Below, piece by piece: positions 17,615 to 26,981 of a stretch of 64,000 nt of DNA (the stretch's first letter is position 1; every line of letters starts with the position of its first letter). The notes under the pieces are model-generated. The model had not been told where the DNA came from and made no database searches. It saw only the letters and a list, made by a program, of their open reading frames with translations. The position numbers and the translations under genes were made by a program. The stretch covers positions 3,348,001-3,412,000 of the forward strand of contig NZ_CP138953.1 of the NCBI RefSeq assembly GCF_047126315.1. The letters are read 5' to 3'. This DNA comes from Shimia sp022448905. Its GTDB lineage: Bacteria; Pseudomonadota; Alphaproteobacteria; Rhodobacterales; Rhodobacteraceae.

Positions 17615-17936
17615 GGACTCTTCTCCGGAACCAATTGAACCCGCCAACCTGCGCTTCCTGCGCCTGTTGGTAACGGGCATGACGGTGGTTATGGTTGTCG
17701 GGCTTTTAGCCTTGGTTGTCCTGCTTGTCATGCGCTTCCGTGAAGATGGCCCAATCTTGCCGGAAAACCTTGTGCTGGAAGACGGCGCGGTGGCGCAGGC
17801 GGTCACGATGGGCGACGGCTGGGTGGCGATTGTGACCGAGGACAACCGCATTTTGATACACGACCGCATCACCGGCGCTTTGCGTCAGGAAGTGGTATTG
17901 TCTCCAGGCGCGTTTGGGGCGACGGTCAGCGAGTAA
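17613..17936 (+). CDS. DUF6476-like single-span membrane protein
   Basis: 107 residues from ATG 17613, with an AAGGG site 8 nt upstream. One membrane helix (residues about 18-42, VTGMTVVMVVGLLALVVLLV) is followed by a small periplasmic domain ending in DRITGALRQEVVL. It resembles a short family common in Rhodobacterales next to rluD. Function unknown. Its start codon overlaps the rluD start on the other strand, so each gene's promoter must lie within the other's coding region. Confidence 0.75.
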   Translation: MDSSPEPIEPANLRFLRLLVTGMTVVMVVGLLALVVLLVMRFREDGPILPENLVLEDGAVAQAVTMGDGWVAIVTEDNRILIHDRITGALRQEVVLSPGAFGATVSE

Positions 17937-17937
17937 A

Positions 17938-17988
17938 GGGGCGTTGCCCCCGGCGCAGCAGGCTGCGCCTCCCCCAGGATATTTGTGG
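17938..17988 (+). repeat. Composite intergenic repeat, copy 1
   Basis: Directly after the DUF6476-like stop: hairpin GGGGC-GTT-GCCCC (17938-17950), a second hairpin GGCGCAGC-AG-GCTGCGCC (17952-17969), then the box CCCCCAGGATATTTGTGG (17971-17988). The same order recurs near 30.3, 36.9 and 39.7 kb. It separates convergent genes and could serve as a terminator. Confidence 0.7.
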
Positions 17989-17998
17989 AATGAGAAGA

Positions 17999-19729
17999 TC
18001 AGGGCAGGTGTTCCAACTGTTTGGTCTCAGCCTGCGCGGCAAATACCGGGATTGGATCGGCGTAGCCCTTGAGGCGCACGGCGGCCAGCTCTTTTAGGGT
18101 TATGCCTTCATCGACCAGATCACTGGTGTCTCGATCCACCAGCACCTGCCAAGGGCCCGCTTTAGCGCAGAGCCGCGCTGCCAAGTTCACGGTTGAGCCC
18201 AGCACCGTATAGTCCATCCGGTCGCGCGCCCCCATCGCCCCAAGCACCACGTCGCCTGAGGCGATGCCCACGCCCACGGCCAGTTCGCGCGCGCTTTGAG
18301 CCCCAAAAGACGCCGCCAACGCCTCTTTGATTTCCACGCCGCAGCGCACGGCGCGATCCTCTTTGTCCTCACCCACAAACATCGCCATCAGCTCATCCCC
18401 GACAAACTTGTCGATATCGCCGCCATGGCGCTCGACAATCTCTGACTGGATTTCAAAATAGCGGTTGAGCACCTCAATCACCTCTTCGGGCGGCACGGTT
18501 TCGGAAAACGCCGTGTAGCCGCGAATATCTGAGAACAGCATGGTCACCTCGCGCCGCTCGCCGCCCCGCCGCATCCGGTCGCCATCCCGGTTCTGTATGG
18601 CCGTCACCGTCTCATGGCTGACGAATTTCATAAGCTCCAGCCGCTCGCCCAATTGCCCGGCCATCACGTTGATCCGCCCCGCCAGATCGCCAATTTCGTC
18701 GCGCGAGCGCACGCCGTCCACCCGTTGTGAGAAATCGCCCTCGCCCACAGCATCCGCCACCCGGCCAATTTTCAAGATCGGACGTTTCAGGCGACGCGAG
18801 AAGATCAGCGCCCCAATCGAGGCCGCGGCAAAGCCCAGACTGCCGACAATCAAAATCCGCTGCATCATCTGAGTGACCACGGCATAGGCCGTCTCTTCGC
18901 TCAGCTCGGCAATCACCGCAAAAGGAAACCAATCCGGAAAGGCATAAGCCCCCAACATCGCTGTGCCATCTGGCCGCGCATAGGCCTCCAACGCATCTGC
19001 CCGCGCGCCTGCCACAATCAGCGGCATGGCAGAAGCCACGATCGCCCGGTCGGCCAAAACCTCCGGGGCCTCTACCAGCACGGCCCGTCCAGCATGATCC
19101 ACAATGGTGATCTCACCCCGCGCGGTAAACGGATGGCGCAACACACTGCGCTGCAAGGTGTTCAGGTTGATACGTGCGCCCAACGTGAGCTTGCGCCCGG
19201 CAATGATGCTTTCCATCGGCAAAGCCAAAGTCGCCAGCCAGTCCCCTGTGTCTGGCAATTGGCTGATCAGTGGTCGCCCAAACTGTCCGGTGCCCTCAAT
19301 ATTCGCCAGCAACTCATTGCTAATGGAGAGCGTCTGCACCGGGTCAAGGCCAACCTCTGCCAGCTGTGCAGCAAAATCTTCATTGCTCACCAGCACCGGA
19401 ATGTCGGAGCCTTCCACGCTCAGCTGCAAGGACACCACATCCGGCAATTGCGCCATGCCCTCCGTCAACAGCGCCACCTTTAGCGCGACGTCCAGCTCAG
19501 GATTGTCCACACCAGAGCGGATCACCATCAACGGTGCCAGCCAACGGCCCTGATACAGGCTGTCAAACTCGCTGCGCAATTGCCCTGCCACGCTGGTGAG
19601 ATCTTCATTCACCGCGCTTTTGAGCTCTTCGCGGGCAATCTGCACCAGGTTGTTGCCCACCAGCGCCAAAGGCACCACGGCGATCAACGCGGCGAATAGA
19701 AAGAACTTGAGCGGCAGCGGAAACCGCAT
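17999..19729 (-). CDS. Membrane adenylate cyclase with extracytoplasmic sensor and HAMP domain
   Basis: Class III nucleotidyl cyclase, 576 residues. A membrane helix (residues about 7-29) is followed by a roughly 260-residue periplasmic dCache-like sensor, a second helix (about 290-312), a HAMP linker, and the catalytic domain. The metal-binding aspartates are in MLFSDIRGYT and DKFVGDELMA. The lysine of DKFVGD and the aspartate of MDYTVLGSTVNLAARL are the adenine-selecting pair, and the asparagine and arginine of that second motif are also present. So it should make cAMP and be active. Its ATG overlaps the stop of the PKD gene (TGATG), the third gene of a coupled operon. Confidence 0.93.
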   Translation of the reverse strand: MRFPLPLKFFLFAALIAVVPLALVGNNLVQIAREELKSAVNEDLTSVAGQLRSEFDSLYQGRWLAPLMVIRSGVDNPELDVALKVALLTEGMAQLPDVVSLQLSVEGSDIPVLVSNEDFAAQLAEVGLDPVQTLSISNELLANIEGTGQFGRPLISQLPDTGDWLATLALPMESIIAGRKLTLGARINLNTLQRSVLRHPFTARGEITIVDHAGRAVLVEAPEVLADRAIVASAMPLIVAGARADALEAYARPDGTAMLGAYAFPDWFPFAVIAELSEETAYAVVTQMMQRILIVGSLGFAAASIGALIFSRRLKRPILKIGRVADAVGEGDFSQRVDGVRSRDEIGDLAGRINVMAGQLGERLELMKFVSHETVTAIQNRDGDRMRRGGERREVTMLFSDIRGYTAFSETVPPEEVIEVLNRYFEIQSEIVERHGGDIDKFVGDELMAMFVGEDKEDRAVRCGVEIKEALAASFGAQSARELAVGVGIASGDVVLGAMGARDRMDYTVLGSTVNLAARLCAKAGPWQVLVDRDTSDLVDEGITLKELAAVRLKGYADPIPVFAAQAETKQLEHLP

Positions 19730-22700
19730 CAATTGCCCTCACCCCGGGCCACGGCCAATACCTGCACGCTGTCGGTAGACACACCACAGGCCAATCCGGT
19801 GCTGTCGCGCGCAGTCACCGTGGCCGTATACGTGCCTGGCGCGCCGTAGGCATGGCGGGTCACTGCGCCATAGCCGCCTGCCCCGTCGCCAAATTGCCAG
19901 CTGACCTCTACGCCATGGCCATCCGGGTCGCTGACATCACTCACATCAAAGCGCAGCACGTCATGCGCCGCCCCCACCGGGGTTTCCCGGTCTTGGCCCG
20001 CGCTGATCACCGGCGCGGCATTCACCAAAATCTCCGCCGTGTCCTGCCCCACGGCACAGCTGGCACCGCTGTCATCCGTCACAATCAAGGTTGCGGTCAC
20101 AGGCCCCGCGGTATCAAACCGGCGGCTGACCTCTGCGCCCGCCAACTCCACCCCGTCTGAGAAGCGCCACAGCAGATCGGTAATCTTGCCATCCCGATCA
20201 TACGCTCCAGCTCGAAACGAGACCTCTTCGCCCGGACAGACCACCCTGTCCGGTCCCGCATCGGCGGTTGGCGGCGCGTTCACCCGTGCATAGACCTGCT
20301 CCAACTGGCTGGAGTTTTCCAATCCTTTGCCATCATCCGTAGACACCGTGACCGGATACAGCCCCGGCGTAGCGTAGCGATGGGTCACCGCCGCGCCTTT
20401 GCCCGTGCCCCCGTCACCAAAATCCCAGGCCACCGCCACCCCAGGACCCACCGACAGTTCCCAGGCTTTGTCATCACCCGCGCATAATGCCCCGGCCACA
20501 TCGACGCCGGTCAGCGGCGCTGGATTCACCTGCATCTCGCGGGTCCAAGAGGCGCTGCTATTGGCCACACCCGCATCATCGGTGACTTCCAGCGACAAGG
20601 CATAGACACCCGGCGTTTCATAGCGATGCACCACCGACACGCCCTCCGCCGTTTGACCGTCGCCAAAATCCCAAAGGTAGCGGGTGATCACCCCGTCGTT
20701 GTCCACCGCGCCAGTGGCGTCAAACCGCGTCAAAACGCCCGCCGCCACCTGAGCGGGTGCGTCCACCTCTGGCGTCGGCGCGGCGTTGATGAGGATCTTG
20801 TGGTGCGTGACCAATTGCCCGCAGTCCTGCGTGCCACCTTCAAGCGTTGTGGTCAGCGTCGCCAAATAGGCTCCCGGTTCGGCAAACGCATAAGACACTT
20901 CCGCGCCTTCGGCTGTGCCGCCATCCGAAAAGATCCAGTCATACCGCACCGGCTCGCCCGTACCGGCCGCGTCGCCCAAAACAGCGGCAAAGGCCACGGC
21001 ATTGTTCACCGGCGCACGCTCCACCGCGTCAATGCGCTGGCTGCGCGCGGGCAAGACCTTCACATTGACTGTATCGGTGTCCAGCGGGCTGCATTCCCCA
21101 ACCGCATCGCCAGTGATCGTGAGCGTGACCGCATGATCGCCCGCCCGCTCAAAGCTCTTGATTGGCGTCGCCCCGCTGGCCCGACTGCCATCACCAAAGG
21201 TCCATTCAAACCCGTTGACAGACCCATCGGCATCTGTGGAGCCACTGCCATCCATGCGCACCTCTTGATTGACACAGACCGTCATGTCCGGCCCCGCATT
21301 GGCAATTGGCCCCTCGCGCACAATCACCGCGATGCGGTCCAGATCCGACCCACGCGTGCTGCCGCTCTCATCTTCCACTTGAAGAGTGACCGGGTAAGTG
21401 CCTGGCATTTCGTAGGTTTTGGTTGGATTGATCACCTCAGACAACGTGCCATCGCCAAAGTCCCAGAGGTACTTTAACAGGTCGCCATCCTCATCCGCGC
21501 TGGCCGAGGCATCAAAGATGATCGACTGGCCAGAACACACATCTTTGTTGCCTCCCGCATCCGCCACCGGCGCGGCGTTGATGATCACCGTGGTGGCATC
21601 CACATCCCGCGCATTGCTCAGGCCGGTGCCATCATCCACCCGCAATGTGACTGGGTAGCTGCCCGCTTTGGGGAATACATGGCTGACCGTCTTGCCAATC
21701 ACCGGCGCCGACCCGTCGCCAAAATCCCAGAGATACATCAGCGCGTCGCCATCCGCATCGCTGCTGCCACCAGCATCCAACGTGACCAACAACCGATCCG
21801 TATCAATCGCCGGACCCGCCTCTGCTTCGGGACGGTGGTTCACATGGATGGTCACGCTGTCCTGCGCGGTGGAATTGGCCACGCCGCTGCCATCCCGCAC
21901 CACAAGCCGGGCGTTGTACACGCCCGCCACCGGCCAAGCGCGCTCCACCACTGCGGCCTCCAACGGGGCCTGCAAATCGTCAAACTCCCAGCGGTAGCCA
22001 GCCAGCAGCCCGTCTTTGTCAAAGCTTGAGCGCGCATCAAACCGCACCGTGTCATCTGGCGCCACGCGCAGATCCGGCCCCGCCTGCGCAACCGGCGACG
22101 CATTGACGGTGATCAACACCTCGCTCTCATCCACCGCGCCGCCACCGACAAAATCATCGGTCACTTTCAAGCGCACCCGATGCAGCCCCGGCGTTTCAAA
22201 GCGCTGCGCCACCCGCACGCCATCTTGCGTGCTGCCATCCTCAAACAGCCAAAGATACTGCGCCACCGTGCCATCCGGATCCACCGACGCGCCACCGTCG
22301 AGCACAAACTCCTCGTCCGGCGCGACGGTCAGCGCAGACCCTGCGTCGGCAATGGGTCGACTGTTGACCACAACTTGCATCGTGTCCCGATGGCTGCTCT
22401 GAGGCGCCCCACTGTCGTCCGTGACCGTTAAGTCCACCTCGTAAACCCCTGGAATTTCATAGAAATGAAGCGGACTTAAACCTTCTGCGGTGCGCCCATC
22501 GCCAAACTCCCAAACGTACCGCGCAATCTGCCCGTCAATGTCACGCGACCCGCTGCCGTCAAACTGCACCTCTGACGCGGTGACAAACTGATCCGGCCCG
22601 GCCTCCGCCACCGGCCGCGTGTTCACAACCACCTCAAACCGGGTGCGCTGGGTGGCCGATTGCGTGCCGCTGTCATCAATCACGGTGAGGGTTACCTCGT

Positions 22701-24606
22701 AGACACCGGGGGTCGCCCAAGCGTATTCCGCAACCGGCCCCTCGCCCATGGCCCCATCGCCGAAGTCCCAGAGGTGCGACAGGATCACCCCATCTGCATC
22801 GCTGGAGCGGCTACCATCCAGAATCACCGCCTCCCCAACGGCCACCGGCGCCTCCGGCCCGTCGATCGCGGGCACAGGCGGCGCATTTACACGAATGGTC
22901 AAACGGTCCGTGCTTGTCGCATTGGCCACGCCGCTGTCATCGCGCACAGATAGGCCCACCTGATAGATCCCGGGCTGCTGATACACATGCGTTACACGGC
23001 TGCCATAGCGCTCTGTGCCATCCCCCAAGTCCCAAACATAGCCGGTGATGGCCCCATCCACGTCATAGCTCGCCGCCCCGTCCAGCGTGACCGCGCGCCC
23101 CACAATGGTGTTCACATCCGTGCCCGCCTCAGCCACCGGTGGGAAATTCACCATCACCAAACGGGTCGCCACGCCAAAGTTGCAGGGATGCACCGCGTCA
23201 TCGCTCACCCGCAAAACCGCGCGATAGTCACCCGGCTCGGTGTAAACGTGGCTGGCCTCCACCGTGTCGGCTGCCGCTCCGTCGCCAAAGCTCCACAAAT
23301 AACGCGTGATCGGGCTGTCAGACGGCAACGAGCCCGCGCCAGAAAACGGCACCACATCGCCCGGCGCTACCGTGATCGCGCTGCCCGCCACAGCCCGAGG
23401 CGCCACCCGCACATGCACCGGCACCTCGGCCTCCGCCCCGCGCGCCGCCCGTGTGCCCGGCAAGCGCACCCGCAACCGCGCATCATACCGCCCCGGTGCG
23501 CCGTAACTGTAAACAATCACCGGCTCTTCTGAGCTGGCGCCATCGCGGTAATCCCAGCGGTAGGCCAGCAGCGGATCGCCATCCGCCAAGCTGCCATCAA
23601 ACGCCACGCTAGAACAATCCGCCAGCTCCCGCGCCCGTGGCAGCGCCTCTGGCCGCGCAGGCACTGGCGCCAAACGAGATGGCATCAGCATCGGCACCGC
23701 TTGTCCGTCCGCATCAAACAGGCTCAGCGTCACATCATTGGGCGTTTCAAACCCACCCTGAAGGGTCAGCGACAGAATATCCTCTCCCGCCAGCTCTTCG
23801 GCACGCACAACTTCACTGGCCCAGACATTCTGCCCCGAGGCGCGCAGCGCATAGTCCGAATACATCCGGTTCAGCCGCAAATCGCCCCGCGCCCCGTCAA
23901 AGTTCTGCACCGTCAGGTCCCCAGCGGTGGCCAGAAACTCCACGCGGGTGCCCGGTCCAGACCCGGGCCAGCGAATGGTCGGCTGATAGGCAATCATCTC
24001 CAGCCCCTCAGGCCGCCGATGCGCATCCCGCAGCAGGCTCACATCCACGTTGAACCCGTTGCCGTCATCACCGTCAGCGCCGAGCACCTCCAACCGGAAC
24101 CAAGCACGGTCGCCAATCACCTCACCTTGCCGCGCGCGCACACTTCCCAGCGAGACCCACTGCTGATCGGTTTCTGCCTCGGACCCAAACTCGACTTCCC
24201 GCAAGACCTCGCCAGCACGCGCTGCCAAAACCGCATCACGGGTCACCTTGGAGGGCGTCTCGCCATCCGCAACCGGCACCGGCATGGGCACCCCACTGCG
24301 CGCGCCGTCACCGCCGTAGACCCGATAGACCGTGCGGGAATTGCCCCCGCCGCCATAGCGAAAATCATGCTCCCCCCGCATTTCCGGATCAAACACGCGC
24401 ACATAAACTCTGTCGCGTAATTCACTCGGAACGCTAAAGAATATCACCTCACGATGATCGATATCACCCTCCCGCGTCGGTGCAGCGGAGCCGTACACAA
24501 CCAATTGGCCGTGTTCCGCTGGCGACGCCACATCCTGCGCTTTGGCCTGTGCCTGCCAAAGCCCCCAAGCCGACAAAACTGCCACCATCAGTTTCAGCCA
24601 AGTCAT
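19729..24606 (-). CDS. Giant secreted protein with about 15 PKD domains
   Basis: About 1625 residues. ATG 24606 has an AAGAGGAG site 8 nt upstream and a good signal peptide (LKLMVAVLSAWGLWQAQAKA); an ATG at 24624 that overlaps the previous stop is the alternative. Roughly residues 30-310 are a non-repetitive head (YGSAAPTREGDIDH, then a DPEMRGEHDFRYGGGG block). After that I count 15 PKD-like repeats with a WDFGDG core, a PGxYxVTLxVxDDSG strand and VNxxPxAxAGPD linkers. Repeats 1, 7 and 11 are the most degenerate. PKD arrays act as extended extracellular scaffolds or ligand-binding rods. No membrane anchor or sorting motif is seen at the C-terminus. Confidence 0.92.
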   Translation of the reverse strand: MTWLKLMVAVLSAWGLWQAQAKAQDVASPAEHGQLVVYGSAAPTREGDIDHREVIFFSVPSELRDRVYVRVFDPEMRGEHDFRYGGGGNSRTVYRVYGGDGARSGVPMPVPVADGETPSKVTRDAVLAARAGEVLREVEFGSEAETDQQWVSLGSVRARQGEVIGDRAWFRLEVLGADGDDGNGFNVDVSLLRDAHRRPEGLEMIAYQPTIRWPGSGPGTRVEFLATAGDLTVQNFDGARGDLRLNRMYSDYALRASGQNVWASEVVRAEELAGEDILSLTLQGGFETPNDVTLSLFDADGQAVPMLMPSRLAPVPARPEALPRARELADCSSVAFDGSLADGDPLLAYRWDYRDGASSEEPVIVYSYGAPGRYDARLRVRLPGTRAARGAEAEVPVHVRVAPRAVAGSAITVAPGDVVPFSGAGSLPSDSPITRYLWSFGDGAAADTVEASHVYTEPGDYRAVLRVSDDAVHPCNFGVATRLVMVNFPPVAEAGTDVNTIVGRAVTLDGAASYDVDGAITGYVWDLGDGTERYGSRVTHVYQQPGIYQVGLSVRDDSGVANATSTDRLTIRVNAPPVPAIDGPEAPVAVGEAVILDGSRSSDADGVILSHLWDFGDGAMGEGPVAEYAWATPGVYEVTLTVIDDSGTQSATQRTRFEVVVNTRPVAEAGPDQFVTASEVQFDGSGSRDIDGQIARYVWEFGDGRTAEGLSPLHFYEIPGVYEVDLTVTDDSGAPQSSHRDTMQVVVNSRPIADAGSALTVAPDEEFVLDGGASVDPDGTVAQYLWLFEDGSTQDGVRVAQRFETPGLHRVRLKVTDDFVGGGAVDESEVLITVNASPVAQAGPDLRVAPDDTVRFDARSSFDKDGLLAGYRWEFDDLQAPLEAAVVERAWPVAGVYNARLVVRDGSGVANSTAQDSVTIHVNHRPEAEAGPAIDTDRLLVTLDAGGSSDADGDALMYLWDFGDGSAPVIGKTVSHVFPKAGSYPVTLRVDDGTGLSNARDVDATTVIINAAPVADAGGNKDVCSGQSIIFDASASADEDGDLLKYLWDFGDGTLSEVINPTKTYEMPGTYPVTLQVEDESGSTRGSDLDRIAVIVREGPIANAGPDMTVCVNQEVRMDGSGSTDADGSVNGFEWTFGDGSRASGATPIKSFERAGDHAVTLTITGDAVGECSPLDTDTVNVKVLPARSQRIDAVERAPVNNAVAFAAVLGDAAGTGEPVRYDWIFSDGGTAEGAEVSYAFAEPGAYLATLTTTLEGGTQDCGQLVTHHKILINAAPTPEVDAPAQVAAGVLTRFDATGAVDNDGVITRYLWDFGDGQTAEGVSVVHRYETPGVYALSLEVTDDAGVANSSASWTREMQVNPAPLTGVDVAGALCAGDDKAWELSVGPGVAVAWDFGDGGTGKGAAVTHRYATPGLYPVTVSTDDGKGLENSSQLEQVYARVNAPPTADAGPDRVVCPGEEVSFRAGAYDRDGKITDLLWRFSDGVELAGAEVSRRFDTAGPVTATLIVTDDSGASCAVGQDTAEILVNAAPVISAGQDRETPVGAAHDVLRFDVSDVSDPDGHGVEVSWQFGDGAGGYGAVTRHAYGAPGTYTATVTARDSTGLACGVSTDSVQVLAVARGEGN

Positions 24607-24620
24607 GCGCGCGCTCCTCT

Positions 24621-26981
24621 TCATCGGATCACCTCATTGCCAGCGTAGTCCTGCACCACCACCTCGATCAGACGCATCTCTCCCGGTGTCGCCGGCAGGC
24701 TTGCCCGGCAAATGCCTCGGGCACTGTCACAGCGTAGGTAGCCCTCAAACTCTGCGTCCCCAACCTCAACCAGGTACGGCGCCGCCTGACGCAACCCGCT
24801 CACATCCTGCGCCGTAACCACAATCTCAACCGGCCCGTCTACGCCTTGTGGCCGGGCCATGCCTGCATCCAAAATCTCCGGGGGGCTGAGGTCCAAAAGC
24901 GTTTCCACCACAAGAACCCCAACATTGCCCGCCGCATCCACCGCGCGCAGCTCCAACAGGTTTTGCCCTTCGGTGAGTGCCGCCTGCATCGCAAAGCTGC
25001 CATCAAAGATGTCCTGCTTGGCGCCGTTGAGCTCCAACGTGACCGCATCCCCAAGGGTGCCCGTCAAGTCGATGGCTTTGTCCGTGGTGGCCCGCGGTGG
25101 CGGCACATCCAGCACCAGCTCCGGCGCGGCGCTGTCCCGCACCACAGCAAACGCCAACGTTCCGGTGGACACGCCACCTTCGGACAAAACCTCCACGCTG
25201 AACGCCCGCGGCTCCGAACCGACCGGCACCGTGATCGCCAAAACCCCACCTGCCGAAATGCGTGTGCGTCCGGCCTCTGCCCCAGCGACATCCCGCAAGA
25301 CCACCTCTTGGCCTGGCTTGGCAGAAGTGGCGACCACAACCGTCATCTCGGCATTGCGGCTCACCAAATGGCCGTCGCTGTCCCGCGCCAAATCCGGGTT
25401 CAGCGTCATCGTCGTTGCCACGCGGGGCACATAGCGCAACTGTCCGCGTTTTTCAGAGACATTGCCCGCCGGATCGGTTGCCACCAGCACAATCTGATTG
25501 GCCCCGGGGGTCAGCTTCAGCGTGGTCTCAAATCCCCCATCCGCCGCCACATCCACGGCGATACCGTTCACCGTAAGCGCCACCCCCGCCTCAGACGCGC
25601 CCAGCACCGCAACGTCTGGCACCTCAACCAACACGCCGTCCGACGGCGCCAACAGCGTCAAAAACGGTGGTGTGCTGTCCTGGCGCAACTCAAACTGGCG
25701 CACTTCGCTCCATTTGCCAGGCAACCCAAGCCCGTCCAGCGCCGCGACACGCCAATAATGGGCACCGGGCGCCAGGCCAGCCACGTTAAAACTCAGGTCT
25801 TTCACACCCCATTCGGTGGCAATCATCTGGTTGAACGCCGGATCCCCCGCGACCTCAAACCAATAGCCGCTGGCCTCGGGATACTCCTGCCACGCCAGTT
25901 GCACACCCGCGCCATAGACATCCGCGCGGTCCATCGGCGCACTTAACAACGGCCACTCCAGCACTTGCGCCCGCGTGGCCACGCCGTCTTCCGTGATCAC
26001 CACCCCCTCGTCTTGGCCAAGAGACACTTTGGTGGCGTCGGCTTCAATGTCGAGCGACGCTGTGTCGTAGTTCACAAACAGCGCCTTATCGGCCTCTTTC
26101 TTGATCCAGAAATCATCGCTGTCGGTGGTGGTCTGAATGCCCGGCACGTCAATCTCAAAGCTGTCACGATCCGACAGCTGATTGAGCAGCGCATAGAAAT
26201 CGCCGTTGGCCAGCGACACTTTGGTGACCTCTTTGCCGGTGAGAGGATCAGAGCGCATCCGTTGAATGGTGGCATTGGAATTGGGGTTCAGACGCAGCCG
26301 GCTCAGATCGCGAAACGTCACCTGTGTGGTCGAGTTGGTCAGCGTGCGCACTTTCTCAAATTCTATCAGCACATCGTTCAGGTCTCGATCCGACCAGGCC
26401 GCCTCCGCAGGCTCCCGCCCCTCCACACGCCCATGAATATCTGTGATCAACGCCTCCGCCGCGCGGTCCCGTTGCGCCAACGCAATTTCAAACGCCTCGG
26501 TCGCGTGCCCCGTCGCCGCCCCAGCAAACCGCACCACCTTGCGCCAGGCCCCTTCCCCGCGCGCACCAACCGCTGCGTCACGATCTGCTATCGCGGCGCC
26601 AATCTCCTGCGGCGCAAACAGCCGAGCGCCTTCTGAGGTGGCCTTCTGGATAGCGACCAAAGCCTCAGCCAACGCCGCATCGGCTGCCGCCACTTGCGCC
26701 ACCGGCATCTGCAACACCGCCCCCGGCACTAGGTCCGCCGGTGAGGCCAACTTGTTGATCTGTAAAACCGTTGGCCAAAGGTCAGGATCGTTGAGATGCC
26801 GCCCCACAAAATCGCGCAGGGTCTCGTCGCCGCTATAGGCCACTTCGGTGTAGGGCACCTCCAACGGGTCCACGTCTGCCGATACCACTGGCGCGAGAGT
26901 TCCCACCACGCAGGCGGCCAGCAGGCCAAACCAACGCACAATTGTCTTCCTAGGGTTTTGGTCGTCCGCAGGAACACACAT
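24621..26981 (-). CDS. Secreted LysM-FecR protein with Ig-like domains
   Basis: 786 residues, first gene of the operon, with a GGGAGT site upstream of ATG 26981 and a signal peptide ending near PVVSADV. Residues about 45-95 form a LysM-like peptidoglycan-binding domain (DETLRDFVGRHLNDPDLWP). An Ala-rich helical stretch follows, then a FecR-like domain (residues about 215-320, VTFRDLSRLRLNPNSNATIQ). The second half has a fibronectin-like domain (GAHYWRVAALDGLGLPGKWS) and several Ig-like repeats (VDVAADGGFETTLKLTPGAN). The stop overlaps the longest PKD start by 4 bp. The domains suggest a wall-tethered receptor or relay; the ligand is unknown. Confidence 0.88.
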   Translation of the reverse strand: MCVPADDQNPRKTIVRWFGLLAACVVGTLAPVVSADVDPLEVPYTEVAYSGDETLRDFVGRHLNDPDLWPTVLQINKLASPADLVPGAVLQMPVAQVAAADAALAEALVAIQKATSEGARLFAPQEIGAAIADRDAAVGARGEGAWRKVVRFAGAATGHATEAFEIALAQRDRAAEALITDIHGRVEGREPAEAAWSDRDLNDVLIEFEKVRTLTNSTTQVTFRDLSRLRLNPNSNATIQRMRSDPLTGKEVTKVSLANGDFYALLNQLSDRDSFEIDVPGIQTTTDSDDFWIKKEADKALFVNYDTASLDIEADATKVSLGQDEGVVITEDGVATRAQVLEWPLLSAPMDRADVYGAGVQLAWQEYPEASGYWFEVAGDPAFNQMIATEWGVKDLSFNVAGLAPGAHYWRVAALDGLGLPGKWSEVRQFELRQDSTPPFLTLLAPSDGVLVEVPDVAVLGASEAGVALTVNGIAVDVAADGGFETTLKLTPGANQIVLVATDPAGNVSEKRGQLRYVPRVATTMTLNPDLARDSDGHLVSRNAEMTVVVATSAKPGQEVVLRDVAGAEAGRTRISAGGVLAITVPVGSEPRAFSVEVLSEGGVSTGTLAFAVVRDSAAPELVLDVPPPRATTDKAIDLTGTLGDAVTLELNGAKQDIFDGSFAMQAALTEGQNLLELRAVDAAGNVGVLVVETLLDLSPPEILDAGMARPQGVDGPVEIVVTAQDVSGLRQAAPYLVEVGDAEFEGYLRCDSARGICRASLPATPGEMRLIEVVVQDYAGNEVIR

